A stretch of DNA of 64,000 bases from Mycteria americana (GCF_035582795.1 NC_134373.1:14530001-14594000), one strand, 5' to 3'; counted from the stretch's first letter, positions 37,875 to 49,340 are shown. Notes: generated by a model not told the origin, from the letters alone. Translations and numbers: made by a program.

Positions 37875-37963
37875 GACACCCGGGCCCCCCGCTCCGCGCG
37901 CTCTCGCCGGGCCTCGCGAGAGGGACGGCGCGGGCCGAAGGACAAACCGCCGTGGCGCGCGGC

Positions 37964-37980
37964 GCGTTGCTGCGCAACGC
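37964..37980. promoter_or_regulatory. X-box-like (RFX) palindrome
   Basis: GCGTTGC-TGC-GCAACGC is a perfect 7-base inverted repeat with a 3-base spacer, 30 bases before the MDH1B ATG. GTTGC/GCAAC half-sites are the core of RFX-binding X-boxes, which mark many genes of ciliated cells. Factor identity is inference. Confidence 0.5.
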
Positions 37981-38009
37981 CGAAGCGACCGTTGGAGGGT
38001 GCCGCGCGC

Positions 38010-38031
38010 ATGGCCAAGCTGGTGCTGGCAG
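38010..38031 (+). CDS. MDH1B: MDH1B exon 1
   Basis: ATG plus six codons (MAKLVLA) and one base before gtgagg. Human begins MAKFVIAG. Confidence 0.92.
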
Positions 38032-41000
38032 GTGAGGCGGCGCGGCACAGCGGCGGGGGCCGGCCGCCGCCGCCGCCTGCCTGTGCCTCTGCCGGCTTCG
38101 TAGCTTTTCGCTCTCTTAGTCTCTCTTGAGAAAGGTCTGTGCGGCACGCTGCCTCGGCTGTGTGCGAACCAGCCTGCTCCCCTTCCTATTCCGCCGGTGA
38201 GGCTTCTGCCTCTCTCTGCTGCTGCCCCTACCCGCCCCTCCCCCCCCCCCCCCCCGGAGTGGCCTCCTCCTCAGCCCCTTAAACGCTGGCTGAAGAGACT
38301 GTTTCAACTCCGAAATTATCCTTTCTTTGCTGGCTCGTACGCTTGTCCTGTTACTTTCTGGGAACCAGCACGGGATGCTGGTTACGGGAGGCTCTTTTTG
38401 AATTGGAACAATTAAAAAACGTTTGGCTTGTTAAGCCCTTATCAGTCAATGTCACAAAATCTTCCATTTGCAGTGTTGTCGCTGTGTTCACAGGTAAGGC
38501 AAACTGCCCTTACTATGCCAAAGCTGAAATCCTGGCTGACTGTCTCCAGGCTAACTTGCCAGACTTCAGGGTTCACAAGATCACTCAGCACCCTGACAAA
38601 TGGGAGGTAAGGGATTGTAAGTCAAGTCGTTGGTAGATGCCCCAGTGCTCTACAAAGCAAGGAACGTCCTTATCTGTAGTATGGCTCTTCTTGTCCTGTA
38701 TTAGTGTTTTGATAGCGTGTGGGTAGAGGTGCTACAGAAGCAGCTTTGGCAATGAGAGCCAGCCAGAGGAAAGGTTTGAATGTTGTCAGAGACTGGCATT
38801 CTCGTGAGTCTTACCACAGAAGATGGGCATGAATGAGGGCCAGCCTAAAGCTGTGTTTTGTCAGTAAGAAGTTCAAGTTTATTGGGTTTTATTATGTATA
38901 AATGGCTGCTCAACCTGTAAATCTTTTGCAAACTGTGATTGCATAGGCCTTCAGAGTTGTTACTTGTCAAGGACATTTCTGGCATTCAAGGGCTTTGAAT
39001 TACAATGGAAGTATGAAATTAAATCTCACATACTGGTTTACAATGTGGATGGGCCTTTCTGAGTACTTTTGCTGTAGACATGTTGCCATGTCTGCACTGT
39101 AGTTCCTATAAGGAACTGAAAAAATTGCAGTATTACTTCATGAGATAGACAGTACTATGATGTTTATTACCTCTTACCTTTTGCTTGACACCTCAGCCAA
39201 GTAACTCAAAGAGTTAACTGAATAGCAATTAACCTCTGCAGCTTACTTACCTTCTGCAGTTAAATAGGGATCCTCAGATTACTCGCTGCTTCACAACATT
39301 GCTATCTTTAGTACCGCTAAGATAATTGAGCAAAATTACGGCAGTAAAATCAAGCAGAAGTAAGACCTGTTGATCTTTTGCTAAGGTATCACAGTGTATC
39401 ACCATGCCTTGCTTTGTGTTATTCCCCCATTTTGTGCACAGTGGTACGTGAATAAGTTGTGAAGCACCTTGTAATTATGTATTGAGAGGAAATAATGTTT
39501 ATAGCTGTAACATTAAGTGTTATCAAGTGTGAAAAAGTATTAAAACCTTTTGGCGGGGATGTTTACATTAGCAGTGGCTTCGTGACATTTGTGAAATGAA
39601 TGGATGGGAACACAGACAGTCTCCTATCGTTTGGAGAGAACTGTTGGACCGTGGAGGGAAGGGTCTGCTTCTGGGAGGAGTTAATGATTTTCTGGAATAC
39701 GCTCAGGTAATGAGCTGCCTTTAATACTGTAAACTCATATTTTACATTTTCTTATAACATTGTTGTTCTTTATTCTTCCTACAAATGTAAAATAAAGCTA
39801 TCCTTTCTAATGTTACCTTGCTGTGTTTGGGTTGTCATTTGATTAGAGATCACCCTTTTTGTTCTTAGCACTATTATGGCATCACCTCAGCGATGTTGAG
39901 TGAGGAAATGTTAGACATTGCTGAGGAGAACCTGCAGGCGCATATTGAAATTGAAAAAGAGGAGGAAGAGAGTAAAAGTCTTATCAAGCCTTTGGAGATC
40001 TGGATCACCAGGTGAGAGTAAAAAGAGTATCTATGGAGTTTCACTCAGCATCAGAAGAATGCATTTTTTCCTATCGCATATAACAGGTGTAACCATCTGA
40101 AGTTATACATGAATCCCTGTGATTTGCTGCTTTGAATTAGGTTCTGCGCCCCTCACTATGAGCATTCAGTGTATAATTTAGAAATTATTTCTACTTTTGT
40201 TACATTTTGCACCAGTTTAAGTGAGGGATGTGAACAGGCAACATTTAGACCCCAGACCACCTTAGGGAAAAGCAAGTATTTACAAAGTAAGCTAGGAATT
40301 TTGTAGTACAACTATCTTGCATTAAATGTTTTTGGAAATATTTAAATAAGTAAAGAGTCTCTTGCAGTTCTAGCTTTAGAAATTTCTGTATTTCTTGTAG
40401 TCCTAACAGAGCACCTTAAAAAAATTGTGATTCTTTAAAGACACCAATTTTTAAGTGATGGTATCTCCTGAAATGTATAGGATGGAAAAACCTTCAAATG
40501 AAAGGAGGACCTAACTGTTTTAATTTCTAGCCTGTTAAAATGACAGAAAGAGCAATAAAGGATATAAGCTAATGGTCTATGTAAACATAATAAAATACAA
40601 AAGAAAGATCTTTGTGTTTATTTATGTAATGCTTCCAAACAAGCAGTGGTTAGTGGTTAACTATAATTTTTCTATATCCTTCTCTTATCAGTGCATCAGC
40701 TTCAATCGGTTATCAGCTGATCCCTCTGTTGGCCAATGGAGAAGTGTTTGGGATGACCACAGAAATCAGTATCCATTTGCTTGACACTGACCAGTTTAAG
40801 GATGTTCTTTGCGGTATTGTAATGGAAGCTGAAGACATGGCGTTCCCACTCCTCCACAGTATTTCAGAGCACACTGAAATAGATGAGGCTTTTATTCAAG
40901 CCGATATTATCATTGTTCTTGATGATGTCCTCTTAAACCATGAAGTCCAATCCCTTGAGAATTACGTCAGAGAAATGAGTGAGATCTGTCAAGTGTATGC

Positions 41001-44000
41001 TCCCCTGATTGAGAAGAATGCCAAGAGTGGGGTCAGAGTAATTTCATCAGGAAAAACCTTTGTAAACCTTAAGGCGATGATGATTATAACATATGGCCCG
41101 TCCATTAAGCCTGAAAATGTCATTGCCGTTGCGACATCCTGGGAAAGTGCAGCTAAAGCCATGCTGGCCAGGAAGCTGAATATGAGTGCAGCAGGTGATA
41201 TTTATGTGTTCTGGTAGCATTTGGGGAGTTCAGTGGGTGGACACCTTTGAGAGTACGTGTTTCATTGCAGAACACTGTTGATGTCCGTGCAGAAATGCAA
41301 GCACAGCAGTGCACCCACTGAATTGCATGGCTGTACAGAATGCCAGGGTGTGACTAGCAGGTGCTACCATTCTCTGTGCTTACCGCTATCTAGATCTGTG
41401 CCTGATCCCATGAACGTCAATTCTTTTGCTAACTCTTGGATGCAGTCCTGCCATTCTGGCGTGTATTTCATGCTGGAAATATACTAAGAAGGACTGAGCT
41501 GTGATGCAGATCAGGAACTAGGACTTCAAGATTGCATTTGCACTCTGCAGCGCATTGTTATTTTGGAGACACACAAACTAGCCATGAATAAATATGACAA
41601 CATACTGCTGTGCAGATAATGAAAGTATAGTAGAACTGTGTTGTAGTGTTATTCCTGGGTTAATTAGCTTGCTTTCTCAGGTCAATAGCTTGGTTATACT
41701 TGCATGGTTCTGCACTGCATAGCAAAGGTGTGCTCCAACAGCCTGCTCAGCATCAGGATTCTTTCAATGTTGCAGGGGTAGGAACTGGTCATCGATGACA
41801 AGTCTAGGTATTTTGAAGCCTAATAAAATAGAAAAGTAAGTTAATAGGCTGAATAACTTATCAGCAGGTTATTTGAGAAATGCCTTTTGCACCGAAGCAG
41901 GTAGGGGGGTTTTTTTAATGATTTTTTACTGTTAGGCATTCTATATTTGCATGTACATGATTTTAAAAGGAACATTGCTATATGTTTGCAATATGATTTT
42001 TTTTTTTGTTTTTAACAGCTAAGTATTTACTAGATTTTGTCTATTATGTACAATAACATGATATAAATTAAAGTTTCTTTTTCAGCTTGTGATGAGGTTT
42101 CATAAGTTATTGAGAACCTTGTTGTATTTTTCAGATCAAATAATTTCTGCTATCAAGGCAGGACACTGAATTGAAGAATAATTCATCTTGAAAGGGACTT
42201 CTGAAGGTCATCTAGTCCAGCCTACATTGGGAAAGTATTTGTCTCTCTTCATTAATTTATGTATTTTCCTCTGTTACAGGAGTTAAAGACGTGATTGTTT
42301 GGGGCAATATTACTGGCTGTAACTACATCGATTTGTCACATGCAAAACTTCATGGATATGACTGTGCTATTTGGGGCCCAGCTAACTTTCGACGTCCTTT
42401 GTTGAATATGATTTATGATAGGTACAGTACAGATTTGGTTTTTTAAAGTAAAACTAAATAACTGCTTTTAATCCATGTTTATCTGAACTGTGTAATAAAC
42501 ATCAAGAAAGGTTTTTGTTTTCAAGATTTTTCTTTACTGACTAGCACTGTACATGAAGGAAAACTCAAGTTGAATTACTCAGTCTGCAAAAGAAGTTGAG
42601 TAGTTCTACTGCTATACATAGTTCTGACTCTCCTGCCAACTTCATTTATATTTTCCAACATATTAAGTGTGTTTCTTTTCTATCATATCATGAGCAGCCT
42701 ATAAGAAGTAATGAAAGTCCAGATAGTGATTCAGATGTCTAGTATGCGTGAAGAAACTTTGAAATAATCTAATAAGTAATAATGAACATACAGCCTGATC
42801 GCACTACTGTTGTCAGTTTCCCAAAACAGACAATTTATTTGTTAACATGTAGGTTACCTGGCAGCTAGATAGCTTCTTGTGGAAAGAGAAGTAGCAGAGG
42901 ATGGGTGGAGTGAGAGGGCAGCAGATGTGACACGCACTTAGGCCTGGCTATACGGAGCTCTCACTTTGGTCTAAACCTAGCATTTACTGGACAGCAGACA
43001 TTTCTTTTGTTCTGTACTTGTACCGTGCCTAGCACAGGGGGATTATGGTTCATGGCTGGGTTCTTACATAAGACAGTAGTACATATAAGTAATAATAATA
43101 GAGGTTATGACTTGAGTAAATGACCTAACTTTCATAGATAAGTAGTGCTGGTTGTTACCTTTTGAAGCACTTTTTGTTAGACCCTATTTTTTCTGGTTTT
43201 AAGTGCCTTGCCTTCAGCAGGGAGGTTTGAATAAGTTTCAACTATTTTCTTCCCTCACGTTTAGTTCTTTTTTCCTCTAGAAAACTACTCTTCATGCAGT
43301 CATCTTAAGTTTTTTCTTCCTTCTTTTTTTTTTCTGCCCTTTTTTGTTGGTAGTAAATGGATCCATTCAGAATTTCTGTCTGCACAGAGTTCACTGAGTT
43401 CCCGGGTCTCTCATTGTGTAGGAATGTTACCTGCTCATGCGGTAGCCACTGTACTGAGATACTGGTATCATGGCTCTCCTCCTGGGGAGATCGTTTCTGT
43501 GGGAGTACTTACTAAAGGTAAATTACTTTTGCTTCACATATTATCTTGTAGCTTTCCCCAGTATGTATAGTGTTATTTTTTAATAAAGATTTTTAATTTA
43601 ATAAAAACTTGTAAAACAAATCATGATATAATGGGAGGTTGAGAGTTTGTTTCAGCATAAGAATGTCCAGATCTAAGCAATTTTGCTCTCCAGAGCTTGT
43701 GATTTGATACTCACTTCTTACAAGCATCTCTTAGGTTAATATTGTCTTATTGCAGATTGTCTCTTAGTCTTTTGATTTAAATGCTTTTCTGGTATATGTG
43801 TTTTGCACAAGGACTCTTTATAGTTCTTAGAGCCTAAGCTATAAAAGCATGTTCTTCATGTTCTTCTTGTGTAGTTATGTGGACCAATAAATGGAATGTT
43901 TCACAACAGCCATTTAACCCTTGTATGAAATAAAAAATTTAGTTTTCCCCCCTTTTTAAGATGTAAAATTGTTACATGTATATCTAACTAAAATACAAAG

Positions 44001-46861
44001 TTACAGTAAAAGGGGAACTCTTTAGTCTTTGACCTGCACACTGAAAAAGGCAGTCTCCATTTATACTGAGATCTTACAGTTGCAGACTTTTGCAAGCCTG
44101 TAGAACTTAATCTTGACACTGGTGAGGATGTGTTTTTTAATCAGAAATAATATGTTTGGGTCATTTTTTCCCTCTTCTTCAGGTCAATTTTGCATTCCTG
44201 AAGGGATTGTCTTCTCTATGCCAGTGAGGTTCCAGAATGGTAACTGGGAAGTCATGACAGAAGTAGAAATTAATGAAACGACCCAAGAAGTTCTGGGACG
44301 CTTAGCCCATGAGCTGATTCAGGTGAGTATGCCCATTCTGCCACCTATGGGTACGTTGCCATATAACTTTGAACACTGAGACCTTTACTCCAAATGTTAG
44401 ACATACAAACTATACACACGCACTTATGCATGATAAATACCAGGTATTTATAAGTGTAAGGTAGTATTTATATATTGAAATGAACAGACGACTGTTCTGT
44501 TGCCCAAAAAGGAGATGATAAAATAAGTTCACCTATGCAAGTGTAGAATTTGCACCCTGAAGTTCTGCAGGCTTTGTGCAAAACAGAAATATTAGCTTTA
44601 ATTTAATGTGTCTACATTCTGTGCTGCTGATGTTGATTTTGCTTGTGTGGCATTCAGAGTAGTTCTATGCCAGGAAACATATCTTTTGGGATCCTTATGG
44701 CTGTGACTCTGCATAAATGAAGGCCAGATTTTACTAGAATTAGGGATTTTTCAGAAAATACAAAATCAGTGAGCAGTAATTGCATCATGAACTTCTTGTC
44801 ACTTAGTGAGACAAAAAGAATTTAATTTGACTAAATATTAAAATATTAAAAAGACTGGTCCCAAACTCTACATTCTAGCTTCAATCAGATTTTGTGATCT
44901 TCAGTCATACTAGTAACATGTAAGGATTATTTTAATTTAACATATTTTAAGTTTATGCTAGAAATGACAGTGGATGAAAAGAATGGGTGATACTAAAACT
45001 GCTTTTTTTTTCCATTCAGGAAAAGCTCATTGCTCTAAAGGAAATAAAAGAAATGCATCCATATGGAGCTGATAAAATCACTAGTGAAAAATATTTGCAT
45101 CAAGGTGGGTTTTTCTCCCCATAAAAGATGAGATAAAGTTTTAAGTGAGAATTTAAGTAATGGATTCTTATTTTTATGTCCCTTTTGTTTAAAATGGATA
45201 TAAGATCCTTCAGGAAGGAACATAAATAACAAGTGCTTGTCTGATGTATCCTGACCATGCCTGGGGCATGGTGATAGGAAGGGCAAGCCTGCATGGTAGC
45301 AACCTTGTTTTGGTAAGTTTCTATTGTGTCATTCACAGATCATGAATATAAAAGCTGAGCATAAATAACACATTTAGCATGACACATTTTATCTTAGGTT
45401 ATTAGTAAATATAAAACCTTTTTAACCCAAGTAACTATTATTAGAAAAGCACTTTCACCATATGGCCTACTATATGTTTTTGAAGCTATTCTTTACTGTA
45501 CTTCACTATTCTTTACTATCTAGAAAAAATGAGTTTAATTTCTAACAGAGAAAAAAATACTGTAAATTGGAACTCAAACTTCTCATTTTTCTGTTTGTTA
45601 CAGTACCAAACAGTTAATTCAATATCTTTAGTCTATAAGCCAGTCAGAAGAAGAAAAGGTTGAGACACCCAAAGACAGTAGGCTAAAAAAAGAGATATTC
45701 CTAGTTACTATAGAGAAGGCAATCTCAGTAAGTGGCAGACACATCTGCCACTTCTTCCAATTACAGTAGATGAAAGGTCTTTTAGAGATCCCTACATTAT
45801 AAATTATTATTAAGTTTGTTGATGACACACCAAGTTTATCATGACTTAAGTTTTTTAAATACACAATGATATGAGAAATTTCAACTAAAAATTTATAACA
45901 ACTCCCGTATCCCTTCTTAATATTTAGGAGCATGTGGGAAGGTTATAGGCTACATGATACTGCCATGCAAAACTCCCCCAAATCCACAATCTACTTTTCC
46001 CATGCAGAATAAAAACATCCACATCTTCTCCCAAGTCTTTCTGTACTGTTTTTCCTATATATTTTGCTTTTCAAGTTCTCTGTCCTCTTAAGATTATATA
46101 ACTGAAAGAAGAATCATTCATCAAAATAAGAACAGATGAACTTTAAAGTGTCTTTTATTGTTGTTTTCTCACTTTTTCCCTATTCTCAGGTTCCCAAATC
46201 CCTGCACTTTCCCAATATTCTAGCCATTTCTTTCTACTTTTAGGTCCTATGGGCCTTTCCCTAGTTAGTTTTCTTTCTCCTTTCCTTCAAATTCTTTCCA
46301 GTACTTTTATATCAGCACTTACCATACTGTGAGCTGTTCTTGTGCATTAAGGGCAGGCTGAAGAACAGGGAAACTATTTGGAGCTTGATGCCCAGGGCCT
46401 TTAGTGAGCACAGAAGCCTTTTGGTTATCCATGCTTGTTTCTCAGGAAAGGACTACAGACACAATAAGATTTTCTTGATAAATGCAGAGTTTAATTATTC
46501 CACTAATCATGACTTTGATTAACCCAGACAGGAGATTCCCAATTAGACAGGAATGTCCTTCCCTGTCTGCTCTCAACTTGTATGGCACTGCTTTTCTGTA
46601 GACCTGTCCCATTCTTCTTGTGGCTGCTTTAAACACTAAGCAGACGGCTTTTCCACTGCTAGCAGCTAACTGCTTAGTTGTGGCCTACTCTTGTGACATT
46701 AGTATCAAGTGTTTTATCAAGTGTGACATTAGTATTCAAGGATTACCTAAGTGCCCTGCTTATCTCCTTGCATGTGTAAGTATTTTAGGAGGTTGGCAAA
46801 AATATGTACTGTTTTTGCTTTTTTTACAGAGATGGAAGCCTTGCCTACTGGCTCACTTTAG
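38010..46861 (+). CDS. MDH1B: Malate dehydrogenase 1B (probable pseudoenzyme)
   Basis: Ten plus-strand exons join in phase to about 492 residues (human about 518): 38010-38031, 38494-38606, 39572-39706, 39869-40011, 40692-41194, 42280-42421, 43354-43517, 44183-44322, 45020-45104, 46830-46861. Residues 1-90 resemble a glutaredoxin fold: [18 protein letters not shown], then SPIVW and [14 protein letters not shown]. Residues about 132-470 align with cytosolic malate dehydrogenase, but the NAD-loop glycines are changed ([10 protein letters not shown] at 136-145), the catalytic His is I316 (VWGNI), and the partner Asp and Arg are W288 and A291. The residues are seen in the sequence; the positional comparison with MDH1 is from memory; loss of activity is inference. 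Human MDH1B, as I recall it, has the same changes. The last exon is the least certain. Confidence 0.93.
38240..38255 (+). repeat. C16 run in MDH1B intron 1
   Basis: Sixteen C residues at the downstream edge of the CpG island; the complementary strand is G-quadruplex-prone. Confidence 0.9.
38494..38606 (+). CDS. MDH1B: MDH1B exon 2 (CPYY motif)
   Basis: [19 protein letters not shown] to HPDKWE. C12-P-Y-Y15 sits where glutaredoxins have CPYC. Acceptor gttcacag, donor gtaagg. Confidence 0.95.
39572..39706 (+). CDS. MDH1B: MDH1B exon 3
   Basis: With the upstream AG of a tandem acceptor (TTAGCAG) the exon begins [12 protein letters not shown], matching human DWLKDVCEKNKW in length. It ends [11 protein letters not shown] before gtaatg. 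Using the second AG (39575) would drop one Gln. Confidence 0.92.
39869..40011 (+). CDS. MDH1B: MDH1B exon 4
   Basis: [20 protein letters not shown], an acidic stretch ([10 protein letters not shown]), then PLEIWIT at the start of the dehydrogenase-like domain. Acceptor tgttcttag, donor gtgaga. Confidence 0.95.
40692..41194 (+). CDS. MDH1B: MDH1B exon 5 (Rossmann-like core)
   Basis: 167 codons from [20 protein letters not shown] to [11 protein letters not shown]. It spans the nucleotide-binding-like half, with IIIVLDDV and [15 protein letters not shown]288 and A291 occupy the positions of the MDH catalytic Asp and substrate Arg. Acceptor cttatcag, donor gtgata. Confidence 0.96.
42165..42235 (-). 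mobile_element. Degraded CR1 LINE 3'-end fragment
   Basis: CATCTTGAAAGGGACTTCTG, then AAGGTCATCTAGTCCAGCC matches the reverse complement of avian CR1 3' ends (compare the clearer copy at 58.9 kb). It ends about 45 bases before the MDH1B exon 6 acceptor. Confidence 0.65.
42280..42421 (+). CDS. MDH1B: MDH1B exon 6
   Basis: [20 protein letters not shown] to LLNMIYD. The MDH signature GNHS reads GNIT here (I316). Acceptor ctgttacag, donor gtacag. Confidence 0.96.
43354..43517 (+). CDS. MDH1B: MDH1B exon 7
   Basis: [20 protein letters not shown] to [14 protein letters not shown], 54 codons. Acceptor ttggtag behind a long T/C tract, donor gtaaat. Confidence 0.95.
44183..44322 (+). CDS. MDH1B: MDH1B exon 8
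   Basis: [20 protein letters not shown] to LAHELIQ, corresponding to the C-terminal sheet of MDH. Acceptor ctcttcttcag, donor gtgagt. Confidence 0.96.
45020..45104 (+). CDS. MDH1B: MDH1B exon 9
   Basis: [20 protein letters not shown] to KYLHQ plus one base. Acceptor tccattcag, donor gtgggt. Confidence 0.92.
45105..46829. other. MDH1B intron 9
   Basis: 1.7 kb before the candidate last exon. No other plausible exon with the required phase was recognised. Confidence 0.45.
46830..46861 (+). CDS. MDH1B: MDH1B candidate terminal exon
   Basis: After a strong acceptor (GCTTTTTTTACAG) the phase from exon 9 gives [10 protein letters not shown] and TAG. An AATAAA follows 79 bases after the stop. Chosen on acceptor, phase, early stop and poly(A) signal, not homology; the human tail is longer. 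The alternative is retention of intron 9, which stops after seven codons. Confidence 0.5.
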
Positions 46862-46940
46862 CTAGATTTGTCTGGAGGAGAAAATGCTGGAAATTCCCAT
46901 ACTAAAACAATGTTTCCATTGCTCAAAAGAGCAAACTACA

Positions 46941-46946
46941 AATAAA
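46941..46946 (+). terminator. MDH1B: Probable MDH1B polyadenylation signal
   Basis: AATAAA 79 bases after the candidate stop at 46859-46861. A second AATAAA at about 47560 could serve a longer 3' UTR. Confidence 0.5.
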
Positions 46947-49027
46947 GGCTAAACATTGTCATAGCTTTTACAGTATCTTCCTCATCAAAAACCTGGAAAT
47001 CCGTAGGCAGAAAAATATTTCAAAAACAGTGTGAATATAACATTCTTAATCTGGAGACCAAAGCAAAGTTCCTACGGACTTTAATGAGTCTAGGATTTCA
47101 TTTACATCCAACTACTTATTTCTTCAGACCAATAAACTGTTTCAAAACCATCTTTTAATGTCTAAAACGTTCATATTAAGACAATTTTGAGCAAGAATGT
47201 CACACATAGAGTAGCAGTTTTATAACTCCAAGTTCATGTTTCAGATGTAATGAAACACAGTACTTGTGTAAGAATGTATATTCTCAGGCAAAATTGATTT
47301 TTAACACAAAAATTTTACTGCATGCATCTCCTTAGTGACAAGATCATTTTTGTCTCCATGTTTTTTATTTACTTCATGAGTTTCATAGGGACTACTCATA
47401 TGCTTTACGTCAACATGCAATTAATTAAGTCCTTGTCTAAACAGGGTTGTTGAGGAACCACTTTCACTTGCATGTGTTCGGTGTCTTAAAAGATGGAGAC
47501 TGTGTTAAATGAAATATTATTGTACTTGCTAATTTTTTATCAGATGTGTTTAAAGCTAAATAAAAAGTTTCCTGTTCTTCGAATCAGATACATACAGTTG
47601 GAATAAATTCATTATTTCTGTTCAAGTGGAGGTTCAAACTCTGAACGGGGGTAGACTTCTTCTTACATGAGGAAACCAAGAGGAGTTTATTTGTTATTTA
47701 TCAGCTGATGTGGACAGAATGAGGAGGGGTGTCTTACTGGTATTAGAAAGAGGAGCTCAGAAAGCTGGGGTATCACAAGGGAGTTGGACGAGTGCAGTTT
47801 CTTATGTGAAATGTATATGGGAGAAGCAACATTTACAGGAACTGAGATATCATTACAAATATCTTCATGGAAGAGCTCACATGGGAGTTGTAGAGGTAGG
47901 TGTTATAAAAAGTCTTGAAGAAAGTGGTTAGGAATCATTCATTTCATGAGGAAGTGGTCTCCAGGGAATTAGTTTCTAGTAGTGTATGCACAGAAAATTG
48001 GCTGAGTCTCTGAGGAGCATCTGGAGGCAGATGTCTCAGGAGAGCATAGCAGGAAAGGATGCTACCAGTACTCTTTACAAACTACCGGGTTTGCTCCGTA
48101 GCTCCTTCTCCAAGACAGGAGAGGAAAACTTATGTCATGGTTTAATTTATTAAACACAGACAGTTAGCTTCTCTAATATGTATTTAACGTTTGGGTTTTT
48201 TTGTATAGAACATGATTTGGCAGTCTTTTACTCTTTGAATTTTTTTATTCTACCTGTGGAGATAGTTCCAACAGACTGCAATTCAAGCACCAACACTTCA
48301 CAGCTGTTAATGAGAAGGAAATTAACTGTTTCTGCAGGCTTACCAGACTTCTGAGTCACTACCTGAAAACCACAGGCAAAGAATTTCTTCTCAGAGACAA
48401 GAAAGACAAAACGAATGTCTTGGATGTCTCTTGTATCCTAAATTATTCTAATTAGATTTGCCTAGTGGCCTGCAGGGAAATTCAGGTCTTTCCTCATGGA
48501 AGCATGATAGAATGGTAACTAAAGTTTCTTTTCCTAGCTTTTGCTTAGGAGAGAAAGAAAGAATAAAAATTATAGGAAAGCTAAAATATGATAACATATT
48601 CAAAGTTGGTTACAGTTGTAATACAGGGGTAGACTTAGTCATCACTAAGTTTGTGTTTTCTATAAGTAATAAGTAATTTCTGGTACACATTTTCTCAGAA
48701 GTTACTGAGTAATGCTATGTATGCAGGACATTCATAGCACTGATGAATCCTGCTACCTGGGTGTTAGAGTAACTGTGGAAAAATTTATGAAAAAGGTCTT
48801 TAAGATAAATGTATGTGTCTTTCAAGTGCAGAATAAACCCTAGCATAAACCCTAGCATTTGGGTATACTGAAGAGTGTGTAAGCTTTCTGGTTGGTCTAA
48901 ACAATTCTTATTCTAGGACGTTACCACTAGGACTTTACTATTTTTCCTCTTTGTGTAGTTGCACCAACTGTTTGTTACAGCACACTGTGCTTTCTGCATT
49001 ATTGTGCCAGCTTCCACCTTATTTTCG

Positions 49028-49057
49028 GTCTCTATAGCAACGCTGTTTCTCAGCAAC
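49028..49057 (+). promoter_or_regulatory. Two adjacent RFX X-box-like motifs
   Basis: GTCTCTATAGCAAC (49028-49041) fits the X-box consensus GTHNYYATRRNAAC at every position. GTTTCTCAGCAAC (49045-49057) has both half-sites with a one-base spacer. A possible promoter for DYTN or an unrecognised transcript. Confidence 0.45.
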
Positions 49058-49340
49058 TGGGAGATGCTTTGTAAAGGCCCCTCAATTTAGAAATATTGCA
49101 CTCCAACCATAAGAAAAAATGGCTTTGAAACAAAGATCAAAGAAGTTTTATCTTTAATAATTCAGGATATTTATTACTAATTAATTAGTGTTCTCTGTTT
49201 TGACTGCTTAGACAATTACCTGATACTTTGATCTGGGCCTTTGCCAGGCATTTGTTGTGAACAGCATTAATTTAAAAGCAAACCTTTAGAACTGTGTCTT
49301 GAAGTCAACTTTTAAGTGCTATAAAACTACTGGACTTCTC

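Larger units (their letters stand above)
37440..38280. promoter_or_regulatory. CpG island and bidirectional FASTKD2/MDH1B promoter
   Basis: The only strongly GC- and CpG-rich segment of the window. The FASTKD2 first-exon donor (37855, minus) and the MDH1B ATG (38010, plus) are 155 bases apart, so both transcripts must start in this island. No TATA box was seen. Open frames on both strands here are by-products of GC richness. Confidence 0.9.

Noticed and set aside
37457-38017. Long GC-rich frames on both strands, up to 186 codons
   Set aside because: These follow from CpG-island composition; Arg/Ala/Pro-rich text with no conserved motif, overlapping the FASTKD2/MDH1B promoter.
45105-45125. 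MDH1B ending by readthrough into intron 9
   Set aside because: It would add only GGFFSP before TAA. A canonical donor is present and a phase-matched downstream exon with AATAAA exists; kept only as an alternative.
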